In this document: piece after piece, positions 33,688 through 41,316 of the stretch
How the letters are laid out: every line of letters begins with the position of its first letter
How positions within the stretch are numbered: the first letter of the stretch is position 1
DNA from: CAUUCF01 sp045580225
Lineage (GTDB): Bacteria; Pseudomonadota; Gammaproteobacteria; UBA9339
Direction: 5' to 3'
DNA length: 41,430 nucleotides
Assembly (NCBI GenBank): GCA_045580225.1
Contig: JAZNNJ010000017.1
Coordinates: 1-41,430, forward strand
The notes under the pieces: generated by a model
Databases searched by the model: none
Told to the model about the DNA's origin: nothing
The model's input: only the letters and a program-made list of their open reading frames with translations
Program-made: the position numbers and the translations under genes

Positions 33688-33718
33688 TATTTGCCATATT
33701 GGTAATTATGGTAAATAT
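33687..33718 (+). terminator. Hairpin after the small HTH gene
   Basis: ATATTTGCCATA (33687-33698) and TATGGTAAATAT (33707-33718) pair over 12 bp with one G-U around an 8 nt loop, overlapping the stop codon. The stem is AT-rich and no long T-run follows. Confidence 0.5.
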
Positions 33719-33731
33719 AATGAGTTTTAAT

Positions 33732-33760
33732 TTGACTTTCGGTATATAGTGAGTTAGAAT
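33732..33760 (+). promoter_or_regulatory. Promoter of tRNA-Lys
   Basis: TTGACT (33732-33737), 17 bp spacer, TAGAAT (33755-33760). The start is expected about 7 nt before the mature tRNA. Confidence 0.65.
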
Positions 33761-33773
33761 CGCAAACGTTGTA

Positions 33774-33846
33774 GGGCGATTAGCTCAGTTGGTAGAGCAG
33801 CTGACTCTTAATCAGTTGGTCCAGAGTTCGAGCCTCTGATCGCCCA
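33774..33846 (+). tRNA. tRNA-Lys (anticodon CTT)
   Basis: The acceptor GGGCGAT pairs with ATCGCCC; the D arm is GCTCAGTTGGTAGAGC; the anticodon loop CTCTTAA gives CTT, reading AAG; the T arm is CAGAG-TTCGAGC-CTCTG; the discriminator is A. CCA is not encoded (TTG follows), so it must be added by a nucleotidyltransferase. Confidence 0.96.
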
Positions 33847-33880
33847 TTGTTATGTGCATCTGTTTCTCTAATTTTTTATT

Positions 33881-33909
33881 TTGCTATTCGTTTTGTGTAG
33901 TTGTATTTT
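33881..33909 (+). promoter_or_regulatory. Promoter candidate upstream of a possible small RNA
   Basis: TTGCTA (33881-33886) and TATTTT (33904-33909) are 17 bp apart, in a gene-free stretch. Confidence 0.35.
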
Positions 33910-33915
33910 AAGATC

Positions 33916-34062
33916 CGGATAGGTTTGTGCGGGTAGGGTCGCTTTTTAGGTAAGTTCGCTCATTGTTTGAATGTAAAGAGTAGGTGTACAGGAATTGACA
34001 GGATTTTTAATAAAAAATATGTATATTAAAACGATAATTATCTGCCCGTACGAGTTAAACTA
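33916..34062 (+). ncRNA. Possible structured RNA of unknown type
   Basis: GTGCGGGTAG (33927-33936) can pair over 10 bp with CTGCCCGTAC (34042-34051), and flanking TAGGTTT pairs partly with AAACTA. The helix encloses about 105 nt and starts just after a promoter candidate. The GC-richer stem stands out in this AT-rich intergenic region. I could not match it to 6S RNA, RNase P RNA or tmRNA. It may instead be chance pairing in decaying sequence. Confidence 0.25.
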
Positions 34063-34138
34063 AGTGTTAAATTTATCTTTTTAAGTGTTCTTTTGCGTAA
34101 AGAAAGAATACAGATTTAAAGGGTGGTGAAGTGTTCGA

Positions 34139-34216
34139 ATGCTGAGTAAAATTCTTGCGTTTTTGTCTCTTATTTTTTATAGAGTTGGATTAATTTTTGG
34201 AAAAATACTTGTGTAA
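34139..34216 (+). CDS. Possible 25-residue hydrophobic peptide
   Basis: A short ORF begins MLSKILAFLSLIFY and ends GKILV: one hydrophobic stretch broken by Arg and Lys, able to span or lie on a membrane. Upstream GGTGGTG is a loose ribosome-binding-like sequence. Such peptides resemble type I toxins in size and composition, but no antitoxin RNA is identified. It may equally be chance or the remnant of a membrane protein gene. Confidence 0.22.
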   Translation: MLSKILAFLSLIFYRVGLIFGKILV

Positions 34217-34388
34217 TTCGCCTAAAGTTCTATATAAATTATATTTACTCTTTTTATTCAATTAATACATAAGTTTTCATTGTTGTGATTTTTGAAAATG
34301 ATGAATTGCGTATGGATATAGTTTTTTGTCTGTTTGAATTAAGTTATTAATACAGTCTTTTCTGTTCATATATTCTAAAAATTAGTCT

Positions 34389-35060
34389 TTAGTTGGATGT
34401 ATTTTCTGGATAAAAATGATCTAGTATAGTAACTATTTCCGAATTAGAAACAGTTGAAATATTTTATACATAACTAACAGGAATTACAGTCGTATTTTCT
34501 GTTGTATTTAAATCTTTTATATCTTTTTCAATATATGTTTGAAGATAAGAATTATAAAAAAATTCCTAATTTGAATTATTTACCATTTTTTCTATAAATT
34601 CGCTTGTTGGAGTAAACGGAACTTGCTTTTTATTTTCTATTTATTTTAATGAAAGTCTTTTCAAATCCAATACCGCAAATCTACCTGCTAAGGATTCAGT
34701 AACGTTTTTCATCATATGGAATTGTTGAGAACCTATTAGTCAATATTGCTCTTTTTTATCGCTATTGTCGATAGCAATTTTTATATATGAAAGTAAATTT
34801 GGTGCATGTTAAATTTTATCAATAATATATTGGCGTTTTATATCTTTGTAAAATAATCATGGTTCATTAATAGCCATTTTTCTGGCTTTATAATCGTCTA
34901 AAGTTACATGACAACGAATTTTATTACAGTATTTTAATAATGTACTTTTATCAACTTACTTTGCGCCAGTGATAAGCAAAACCTTAAATTGATTGTTTAA
35001 TTCAATAACTTATTTTTCCAATGTTCGTTATAGAATTAATTGAATATCAAATTGGATTAT
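34389..35060 (-). pseudogene. AAA-type ATPase (AAA_14/DUF4143) relic with nine in-frame stops
   Basis: One minus-strand frame of about 224 codons reads as the N-terminal half of a DUF4143-type ATPase: RTLEK, VIELNNQFKVLLITGAK, the P-loop remnant VDKSTLLKY, TLDDYKARKMAINEP, IIDKI, HAPNLLSYIKIAIDN, LIGSQQFHMMKNVTESLAGR, then FYNSYLQTYIEKDIKDL. Intact relatives have about 400 residues. Nine internal stops interrupt it, yet no frameshift is needed. The P-loop Gly is Asp. The C-terminal half is gone. Such ATPases are patchily distributed accessory genes. Confidence 0.88.
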
Positions 35061-35101
35061 TTACACGTTTATTATAAAGTTTATTTGATCAATTGAAAGT
35101 G

Positions 35102-35130
35102 TTGTTTATTGTAAAAGTTTTTAGTATATA
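35102..35130 (+). promoter_or_regulatory. Promoter candidate for the ABC transporter operon
   Basis: TTGTTT (35102-35107), 17 bp spacer, TATATA (35125-35130), about 48 bp before the ATG. Confidence 0.5.
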
Positions 35131-35177
35131 TTTGAGAATAAAGTATTAAATTAGCGCATAGTATTATGGTCTAGGTT

Positions 35178-36902
35178 ATGAGCATAAAAAAAACTTACAG
35201 CAAAAATGAGGTAACTACTTGGCCTTTTCCTAATTATTGGGATATTTTGGCTTTATTTGTGATTTTAGGTTTATTAATTTTGTTTGGTTGGGGATGTTTT
35301 CAAATGGCTGGTAATTATCATTTAGGGAAACAATTGCCTATAAGTTTGTCTTTATCAGTCTTACCTGAGTATGGTTTAAGAACAATTATTAGATTATTTA
35401 TTGCTTTGGGTATTTCTTTACTAGTTACTTTAGTATTTGGCGCTTTGGCGGCTAAAAACTATTATGCGGAACGATTAATTATTCCTTTAGTGGATATATT
35501 ACAATCAGTTCCTATTCTTAGCTTTTTAGCATTTGCAGTTGCAGGTTTTATGATAATGTTTAAGAATAATTTGATGGGGCCGGAGTGTGCAGCTATTTTT
35601 GGAGTATTTACTGCTCAAGTTTGGAATATGATTTTAAATTTCTATCAAGAATTAAAATCAATACCTTGCGAACTAATAGAAGCTGCATCGATGTTACGTT
35701 TATCCCCTTGGCGTAAATTTTGGCAAGTAGAAGTACCTTACGCGGCTCCTGGTTTAGTTTGGAATATGATGATGTCTTTATCTGGAAGCTGGTTTTTCGT
35801 TATTGCTTGTGAGGCATTTTCATTTGCAGGTAATGAGATTACCTTGCCTGGGATTGGTTCTTATATTTTTATTGCCAATCAAACTGGTAATATTGCAGCA
35901 TTATTTGGTGCTATTTTTTTTATGTTATTGATCATTTTCTTATATGATCAAATTATTTTCCGACCAATTTTATATTGGATTGATACTTTCAAAGAAGATT
36001 ATCAGAATGAAGATGCTAAGAAACCTTGGGTTTTATCTTTATTTCAGCGTTCTCATATGGTAAGTATTTTACATATGTTTTTGAAAAAAATATGGCATAA
36101 ATTTCTTGGAATATCTTATTTTAATAATGTTCCCGTAGTAGGTAAGGGGAGGCAAGAAATTAACTTTTTTAAGGTATTATATTATTTGATAATAGTATTA
36201 ACAGTATGTAGTGCTTTATTTTTTTTAGCTTATTGTATAGTTAAGCAATTTAGTTATCGTGAAATTATTCACGTGTTTTATTTAGGTGGAATAACTGGTT
36301 TAAGAGTTTTTATTTTAATTTTGATTTCGGTTATATTTTGGGTTCCTATTGGGGTATGGATTGGTTTACGACCTAAATTGGTTGTAATTTTGCAGCCAAT
36401 AATACAATTTTTTGCTGCATTCCCAGCAAATTTGTTTTTTTCTTTTTTTGCTTTCTTGATTATTACTTTTAGGCTTAATGTGGAGATTTTTGTTTCGCCA
36501 TTAATTATTTTAGGTACACAGTGGTATATTTTGTTTAATGTAGTTGCAGGGGCAAGCAAAATTCCTTTAGAGCTTCGTTTAGCAGCGGATAATTTTAAAA
36601 TAAAAGGTTGGTTATGGTGGAGAAAATTAATTTTACCTGGTATTGCTCCGTATTTAGTGACTGGAGCTATTACTGCAGCTGGTGGTGCATGGAATGCTAG
36701 TATCGTTGCTGAGGTAATTAAATGGAAAGATCAGGTAATTCTGGCTACTGGGTTGGGGGCGTATATTTGTGAACAAGTGGAAAAAGGGAATACTTTAAAA
36801 ATTACTTTGGGAACGATTGTAATGTGTGTTATTGTATTTATAGTGAATCGGTTATTTTGGAAGCCTTTGTATGATTATGTGTCAGAACGTTTTCGGTATT
36901 GA
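35178..36902 (+). CDS. ABC transporter permease, two fused membrane domains
   Basis: This 574-residue inner membrane protein has two binding-protein-dependent permease domains in one chain. The first (about 60-270) includes EAASMLRLSPWRKFWQVEVP, an EAA loop; the second (about 335-565) includes LRLAADNFKIKGWLWWRKLI, a degenerate EAA loop. It belongs to the NitT/TauT (SsuC/TauC) superfamily in its double form. The ATPase gene overlaps its stop. No substrate-binding protein is encoded nearby, so the substrate and even the direction of transport are unclear. Confidence 0.88.
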   Translation: MSIKKTYSKNEVTTWPFPNYWDILALFVILGLLILFGWGCFQMAGNYHLGKQLPISLSLSVLPEYGLRTIIRLFIALGISLLVTLVFGALAAKNYYAERLIIPLVDILQSVPILSFLAFAVAGFMIMFKNNLMGPECAAIFGVFTAQVWNMILNFYQELKSIPCELIEAASMLRLSPWRKFWQVEVPYAAPGLVWNMMMSLSGSWFFVIACEAFSFAGNEITLPGIGSYIFIANQTGNIAALFGAIFFMLLIIFLYDQIIFRPILYWIDTFKEDYQNEDAKKPWVLSLFQRSHMVSILHMFLKKIWHKFLGISYFNNVPVVGKGRQEINFFKVLYYLIIVLTVCSALFFLAYCIVKQFSYREIIHVFYLGGITGLRVFILILISVIFWVPIGVWIGLRPKLVVILQPIIQFFAAFPANLFFSFFAFLIITFRLNVEIFVSPLIILGTQWYILFNVVAGASKIPLELRLAADNFKIKGWLWWRKLILPGIAPYLVTGAITAAGGAWNASIVAEVIKWKDQVILATGLGAYICEQVEKGNTLKITLGTIVMCVIVFIVNRLFWKPLYDYVSERFRY

Positions 36903-38191
36903 TGAATATGCAATCTAATGTATTAATTGGTTTAGAAGGGATAACTAAAATTTTCAAAAATGCTAATCAAGAGCATGTGGTTTTAGATAAAATTAATTTG
37001 GAATTATATGAAAATGAAATTGTTGCGATTTTAGGTAAGTCTGGTTCTGGAAAATCTACCTTATTACGTATTATTGCAGGTTTAGTTTCTCCAACAAAAG
37101 GAAGAGCTATTTTTAAAGGAGTTCCAATTACTGCTCCTGCTGCTGGTATTTCAATGGTGTTTCAAAGTTTTGCTTTAATGCCGTGGTTGACTGTTTTGCA
37201 AAATGTTGAATTAGGATTAGAAGCATTGGGAGAAAGTGAAGAAGTTTGTCGGGCTAAAGCATTGAAAGTAATTGATATGGTTGGTTTAGATGGTTTTGAA
37301 TCTGCGTATCCTAAGGAGTTATCTGGAGGAATGAAGCAGCGGGTTGGATTTGCTAGGGCTTTAGTTGTTGAACCAGAGATTTTGTTGATGGATGAAGCTT
37401 TTTCTGCTTTGGATGTGTTGACTGCAGATACTTTGCGAAATGATTTATTGGATTTATGGTTAGATAAGCAAACTAAAACCAGATCTTTTATTTTAGTAAC
37501 TCATAATATTACTGAGGCAGCTTTGTTAGCAGATCGCATCATTATTGTGGGAGATGGCAGGATTCAGACTTCGTTAAAAGTTGATTTACCTCATCCTCGT
37601 GAGGAAAGTAATCCTAGGTTTCGTTGGTTAGTAGATGAAATTTATCGTTTGATGACTACTGCAAAAAATGACTTTGGTTTTCGTTATAAGCCTATAGGTT
37701 TTGGTTATAAATTGCCTAATGTTCAGGTTTCTGAAATAGCAGGATTGCTTGATATGTTAGTTAAGCCTGAATATTTGGGGAAGAGAATTGATTTGCCTGT
37801 TTTAGCAGATGAATTATATTTGGAAGTTGATGATCTTTTTCCTATTACTGAAACATTAGAAATTTTGCGTTTTGCTAGGGTTTTAGGTGGGGATATTGAA
37901 TTAAATGATATTGGAAAAGCATTTGCAGATGCAGATATATTGGAACGTAAAAAAATTTTCGCAAAACAGTTACTAAAAACGGTTCCTTTGGCTTATTATA
38001 TTCGCAGAGTATTAGATGAACGACCAGAACATGTAGCTTCGGTCGATCGTTTTTTAGGTGAGTTGGAAGATTATTTAAGTAAAGAGGCTGCTGAAGAAAC
38101 GTTGAAAGTGGTTATTGAGTGGGGGCGGTACGCAGAGATTTTGGCGTATGATTACAATAAAGGAGAGCTAAGTTTAGAAAATCCTAAATAG
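36902..38191 (+). CDS. ABC transporter ATP-binding protein with AAA-associated C-terminal domain
   Basis: The N-terminal 240 residues form an ABC ATPase: Walker A LGKSGSGKSTLL, Q-loop VFQSFALMPWL, signature LSGGMKQRVGFARAL, Walker B ILLMDEAFSALD and the switch His in LVTHNITEAALLADR. The last 180 residues match the AAA-associated C-terminal domain found fused to such ATPases next to double permeases; its role is not established. The ATG at 36902 shares its A with the permease TGA stop; a TTG at 36899 is possible. It pairs with the upstream permease. Confidence 0.92.
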   Translation: MNMQSNVLIGLEGITKIFKNANQEHVVLDKINLELYENEIVAILGKSGSGKSTLLRIIAGLVSPTKGRAIFKGVPITAPAAGISMVFQSFALMPWLTVLQNVELGLEALGESEEVCRAKALKVIDMVGLDGFESAYPKELSGGMKQRVGFARALVVEPEILLMDEAFSALDVLTADTLRNDLLDLWLDKQTKTRSFILVTHNITEAALLADRIIIVGDGRIQTSLKVDLPHPREESNPRFRWLVDEIYRLMTTAKNDFGFRYKPIGFGYKLPNVQVSEIAGLLDMLVKPEYLGKRIDLPVLADELYLEVDDLFPITETLEILRFARVLGGDIELNDIGKAFADADILERKKIFAKQLLKTVPLAYYIRRVLDERPEHVASVDRFLGELEDYLSKEAAEETLKVVIEWGRYAEILAYDYNKGELSLENPK

Positions 38192-38200
38192 GAGCATTTT

Positions 38201-39028
38201 ATGCAACAAAAAGATAGTATAACGATTTTACAATTATCTGACCTGCATCTTTTTAAAGATTGTGGAGAAGAGTTTCTAAAAGTTAATCCGTTTTGGCATT
38301 TAGAGATAATAGTTGATGAAATACTGTCTAGAAAAGGTAAAATTTATCCTGATATTGTAATTGTAACGGGTGATATATCTCAGGATTACTCATTAGAATC
38401 GTATAAAATAGCAAAAACATTGTTAAACAGGATTGGAGTTCCTATTTACGCTACTATGGGCAATCATGATGATTCCAGTAATTTTTATAGGGAATTTGGT
38501 TTGGCAGAGCAGGTAGTTTCGGTTCATGGAATGCCAGAATGGGAAATCGTTTTGCTAAATACGAGTGTAGATCAAGAAGTTTATGGGTTTTTATCGAGCG
38601 AAAGCATTAATTTATTTAGGGACCAAGCGAAAGTAAAAAAATACCAATTTTTGTTTATGCACCATCCATTATTTATGGTAGATAGTGCATGGTTAGATGG
38701 TAGCAAAGTAATTAATAATATCGAATTTTTTAACGTATTGAATATTAATTGGTTATTCAATAATAAACAGGAGCAAATTTGTTTAAAAGGTATTTTTGCT
38801 GGGCATGTTCATCAGGAAAATTACTTTAATTATCGTGGTGTTCCCTTTTTTACTGCGCCTGCCGTTGCATGGCAGTTTGCAAGTTTAAGTGATAATTTTG
38901 GTTTAGGTAAAGGAATGCCTGGTTATCGTTGGATTAGAATATATAAGAATGGAAATTTTAGTACTATGTGCAAACACTTAGATTATAACGAAGAATTTTT
39001 GCCCGATAAAGAGGTGAGAGGTTATTAA
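38201..39028 (+). CDS. cpdA: CpdA-like class III cyclic nucleotide phosphodiesterase
   Basis: A calcineurin-like metallophosphoesterase of 275 residues, the same length as E. coli CpdA. Metal-binding motifs are in order: Asp14-x-His16 (QLSDLHLF), VTGDISQD near 57, MGNHDD near 87, FMHHPLF near 156 and GHVHQEN near 205. CpdA hydrolyses cAMP to AMP; related enzymes act on other phosphodiesters, so the substrate is inferred. A GGAG ribosome-binding site precedes the ATG, 9 nt after the ABC ATPase gene. Confidence 0.88.
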   Translation: MQQKDSITILQLSDLHLFKDCGEEFLKVNPFWHLEIIVDEILSRKGKIYPDIVIVTGDISQDYSLESYKIAKTLLNRIGVPIYATMGNHDDSSNFYREFGLAEQVVSVHGMPEWEIVLLNTSVDQEVYGFLSSESINLFRDQAKVKKYQFLFMHHPLFMVDSAWLDGSKVINNIEFFNVLNINWLFNNKQEQICLKGIFAGHVHQENYFNYRGVPFFTAPAVAWQFASLSDNFGLGKGMPGYRWIRIYKNGNFSTMCKHLDYNEEFLPDKEVRGY

Positions 39029-39049
39029 TTTTTTTATTACAAATAGCAT

Positions 39050-40414
39050 ATGAGAATTGAAAAGGATACTTTAGGAGAAATATCAATAGATTTAGGTAAT
39101 TATTGGGGAAGTCAAACAGAGCGTGCGCGGCGTAATTTTAATATTGGAAGTGAGCGTATGCCGATAGCTGTAATTAATGCTTTATCGTTGATTAAAAAGG
39201 CATATCTTTTAAATTGTAAAGATTGGAGCGAAGATAAAAGTAAGGCAGTTATTCAAGCATTAGATGAGGTGATAGCTGGTAAGTTGAATAAACATTTTCC
39301 TCTAAAGATTTGGCAGTCGGGGAGCGGCACACAAACAAATATGAATTTAAATGAAGTAGTGGCAAATCGTGCTATGGAAATTTTAGGATTACCCATGGGT
39401 AGTAAGCAAATTCATCCAAATGATGATATAAATCGTTTTCAGTCAACGAATGATTTATTTCCAAGTGCTATGCATCTTATTACGGCTATTGCATTAAAAG
39501 AACAACTTCTACCGGCTTTGCAAATTTTAAAAAACAGTTTACAAGTTTTAGTTAGAAAGTGGAGAGGTATATTAAAATTAGGAAGAACTCATTTGCAAGA
39601 TGCAGTTCCGTTAACGTTTTCTGAAGAATTTTCTGGATATTTGGAACAAGTTGATATTAGTTATAAAAAGTTGAAGGTTTTAGTAAAGGAGTTATCGGTT
39701 ATTCCGTTAGGAGGTACAGCAGTAGGAAATGGGATTAATTGTCCTAGTAATGTGGTAAAACAGGCTATAATGCTTTTGCAGCGTTGGACAAAAATAAAAT
39801 TTACTATAGCGAAGAATCGTTTTGCATTAATAGCTAGCCATGATACATTGGTATTAGTCAGTAATACTTTAAAAACTTTGGCTACTTCACTTTATAAAAT
39901 GGCTAATGATTTAAGGTGGGCTTCTTCTGGTCCAGTAGGAGGAATTGGTGAGTTAATTTTGCCGTCTAATGAACCTGGTTCTTCAATCATGCCTGGGAAA
40001 GTTAATCCGACTCAATGTGAAGCATTAATGATGATAGCATTGCAGATAATAGGTAATGATTTAACTATTAGTATGGCTAATTCTCAAGGTAATTTCGAGT
40101 TGAATACTTTTAATCCGTTGATTATTTATAATTTGCGACAAATGATTGAGTTATTATCCGACGGGGCCAAAAATTTTGCTACTCTAGTTTTACATAAAAT
40201 TAAAATTAATCGGAATAAAAATGAAGAGTTATTGAAACGTACTGCTAGTTTTGCAGCTATATTTAATGGTTTATTAGGTTATGATAAGATGGCTAAAGCA
40301 GTTAAGTATGCGTCAGAAAACGAAATTTCTTTAAAAAAAGCGATGATAGATTTAGGTTACCTGACTGAAACAGTTTATGAAGAACATTTAAAGCAGGTAA
40401 TAGGTAAGAAGTGA
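39050..40414 (+). CDS. fumC: Class II fumarase
   Basis: Fumarase C, 454 residues (E. coli 467), interconverts fumarate and malate and needs no Fe-S cluster. Visible segments are YWGSQTERARRNFNIG, WQSGSGTQTNMNLNEVVANR, the substrate-site HPNDDINRFQSTNDLFPSAM, GRTHLQDAVPLT, GGTAVGNGIN and the mobile catalytic loop GSSIMPGKVNPTQCEA. Aspartase and argininosuccinate lyase share the fold; the TNDLFPSAMH and SGNFE-like QGNFELNTF regions favour fumarase. It overlaps the next gene as GTGA. Confidence 0.96.
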   Translation: MRIEKDTLGEISIDLGNYWGSQTERARRNFNIGSERMPIAVINALSLIKKAYLLNCKDWSEDKSKAVIQALDEVIAGKLNKHFPLKIWQSGSGTQTNMNLNEVVANRAMEILGLPMGSKQIHPNDDINRFQSTNDLFPSAMHLITAIALKEQLLPALQILKNSLQVLVRKWRGILKLGRTHLQDAVPLTFSEEFSGYLEQVDISYKKLKVLVKELSVIPLGGTAVGNGINCPSNVVKQAIMLLQRWTKIKFTIAKNRFALIASHDTLVLVSNTLKTLATSLYKMANDLRWASSGPVGGIGELILPSNEPGSSIMPGKVNPTQCEALMMIALQIIGNDLTISMANSQGNFELNTFNPLIIYNLRQMIELLSDGAKNFATLVLHKIKINRNKNEELLKRTASFAAIFNGLLGYDKMAKAVKYASENEISLKKAMIDLGYLTETVYEEHLKQVIGKK

Positions 40415-41196
40415 TTTTTAAAAAAATTAAAAGTATTTTAAATGATAGATTATCTATTTGGCAAAAATCATGGTTGATAACTTTATTGTTTCACTGTGTA
40501 GGTTTATGTTTGGTTTGTAAGAATTTTGTTAAAGAACCAGTGACATTGCCGAATCTTAAAAATTATAAGTATGTTAGTTTAGTTAGGGTACCGAATAAGA
40601 ATACAGCTAATTTAACAAAAGATGTTAGAGTTAAGGTAAATAATAAAGTACGTAGTTTAGTAACTAAGAGTGCTAATGGGAGTAAAAAAGAAAAAAATCT
40701 TCCTGTAAGTAATAATAGTTCAAATAGAATTTTTGTTAATTCTAAGGCAGAATCTAGTAAAATGTTAAATAAGGAAGAAGAAAAAAATATTATTAATAAT
40801 GGTGAAAATTTACTAGAACAAAATTCGGATTATAAACAAAGTGATGACAGTACTTTAGCAGAGATTAACAATAATGCGGATATGGGCAACAATTCTGCGG
40901 ATGCTGTAGATGGAACTTTAAATGAGCGACTGTATGAAGCGCAGATTATTAAGGTAATTATGCAGCATTGGATTAAACCTTTACAATTATCGAAACAAGA
41001 TTTTTGTATATGGAAAGTTAATTTATCTTTACAAGGAGAAGTTATAAAGCTTAAATTAGTATCAAGTTCAAATAATGAAAATTTAGAAATTTCTAGTCAA
41101 GAAGCTATTTATGCGGCTCAACCTTTTTTCTTGCCTAATAATGAAAAAGAAGCAGCTAAGTTTTTAGAATTAAAGGTTGTTTTTAGGGATAGTTGA
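40411..41196 (+). CDS. TolA/TonB-like energy-transducing envelope protein
   Basis: The 261-residue protein has one N-terminal membrane segment (about 18-36, SWLITLLFHCVGLCLVC), a polar Asn/Lys/Glu-rich linker of some 130 residues and a C-terminal domain (about 172-261: LYEAQIIKVIMQHWIKP, WKVNLSLQGEVIKLKLVSSS, SSQEAIYAAQPFFLP) of the TolA/TonB type. TolA links the inner membrane motor TolQR to TolB-Pal. The QHWIKP and AIYAAQPF text favours TolA over TonB. It starts with GTG, overlapping the fumC stop. tolQ, tolR, tolB and pal are not in the window. Confidence 0.78.
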   Translation: MIFKKIKSILNDRLSIWQKSWLITLLFHCVGLCLVCKNFVKEPVTLPNLKNYKYVSLVRVPNKNTANLTKDVRVKVNNKVRSLVTKSANGSKKEKNLPVSNNSSNRIFVNSKAESSKMLNKEEEKNIINNGENLLEQNSDYKQSDDSTLAEINNNADMGNNSADAVDGTLNERLYEAQIIKVIMQHWIKPLQLSKQDFCIWKVNLSLQGEVIKLKLVSSSNNENLEISSQEAIYAAQPFFLPNNEKEAAKFLELKVVFRDS

Positions 41197-41257
41197 TTTG
41201 TTAGTGCTATTATTTATATCTGCAAAAGTGAGGATTAAAAATATTTAATAAACTAAT

Positions 41258-41286
41258 TTGCATTATTTTTTGATGAAATATATACT
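41258..41286 (+). promoter_or_regulatory. Promoter for the AAA-ATPase-like gene at the window end
   Basis: TTGCAT (41258-41263), 17 bp spacer, TATACT (41281-41286), about 30 bp before the ATG. Confidence 0.6.
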
Positions 41287-41316
41287 GAAAGATAACGTGT
41301 TTCTCGGTAAAAATGA

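Noticed and set aside
33774..33846. tRNA-Lys as an attachment site for a genomic island
   Set aside because: No integrase gene or direct repeat of the tRNA 3' end is visible in the following 1.3 kb.
33916..34300. tmRNA, 6S RNA or RNase P RNA
   Set aside because: I searched by eye for the tmRNA tRNA-like ends, the RNase P GAGGAAAGUCC and ACAGAA cores and a 6S central bubble; none is present.
34389..35060. Stop codon reassignment (UAA/UAG as Gln, UGA as Trp) to explain the readable ATPase frame
   Set aside because: Intact genes here end in TGA, TAA and TAG (for example the deacetylase and ftsI end in TGA), tryptophan in conserved positions is TGG, and the P-loop Gly is also lost. Decay by transitions is the simpler reading.
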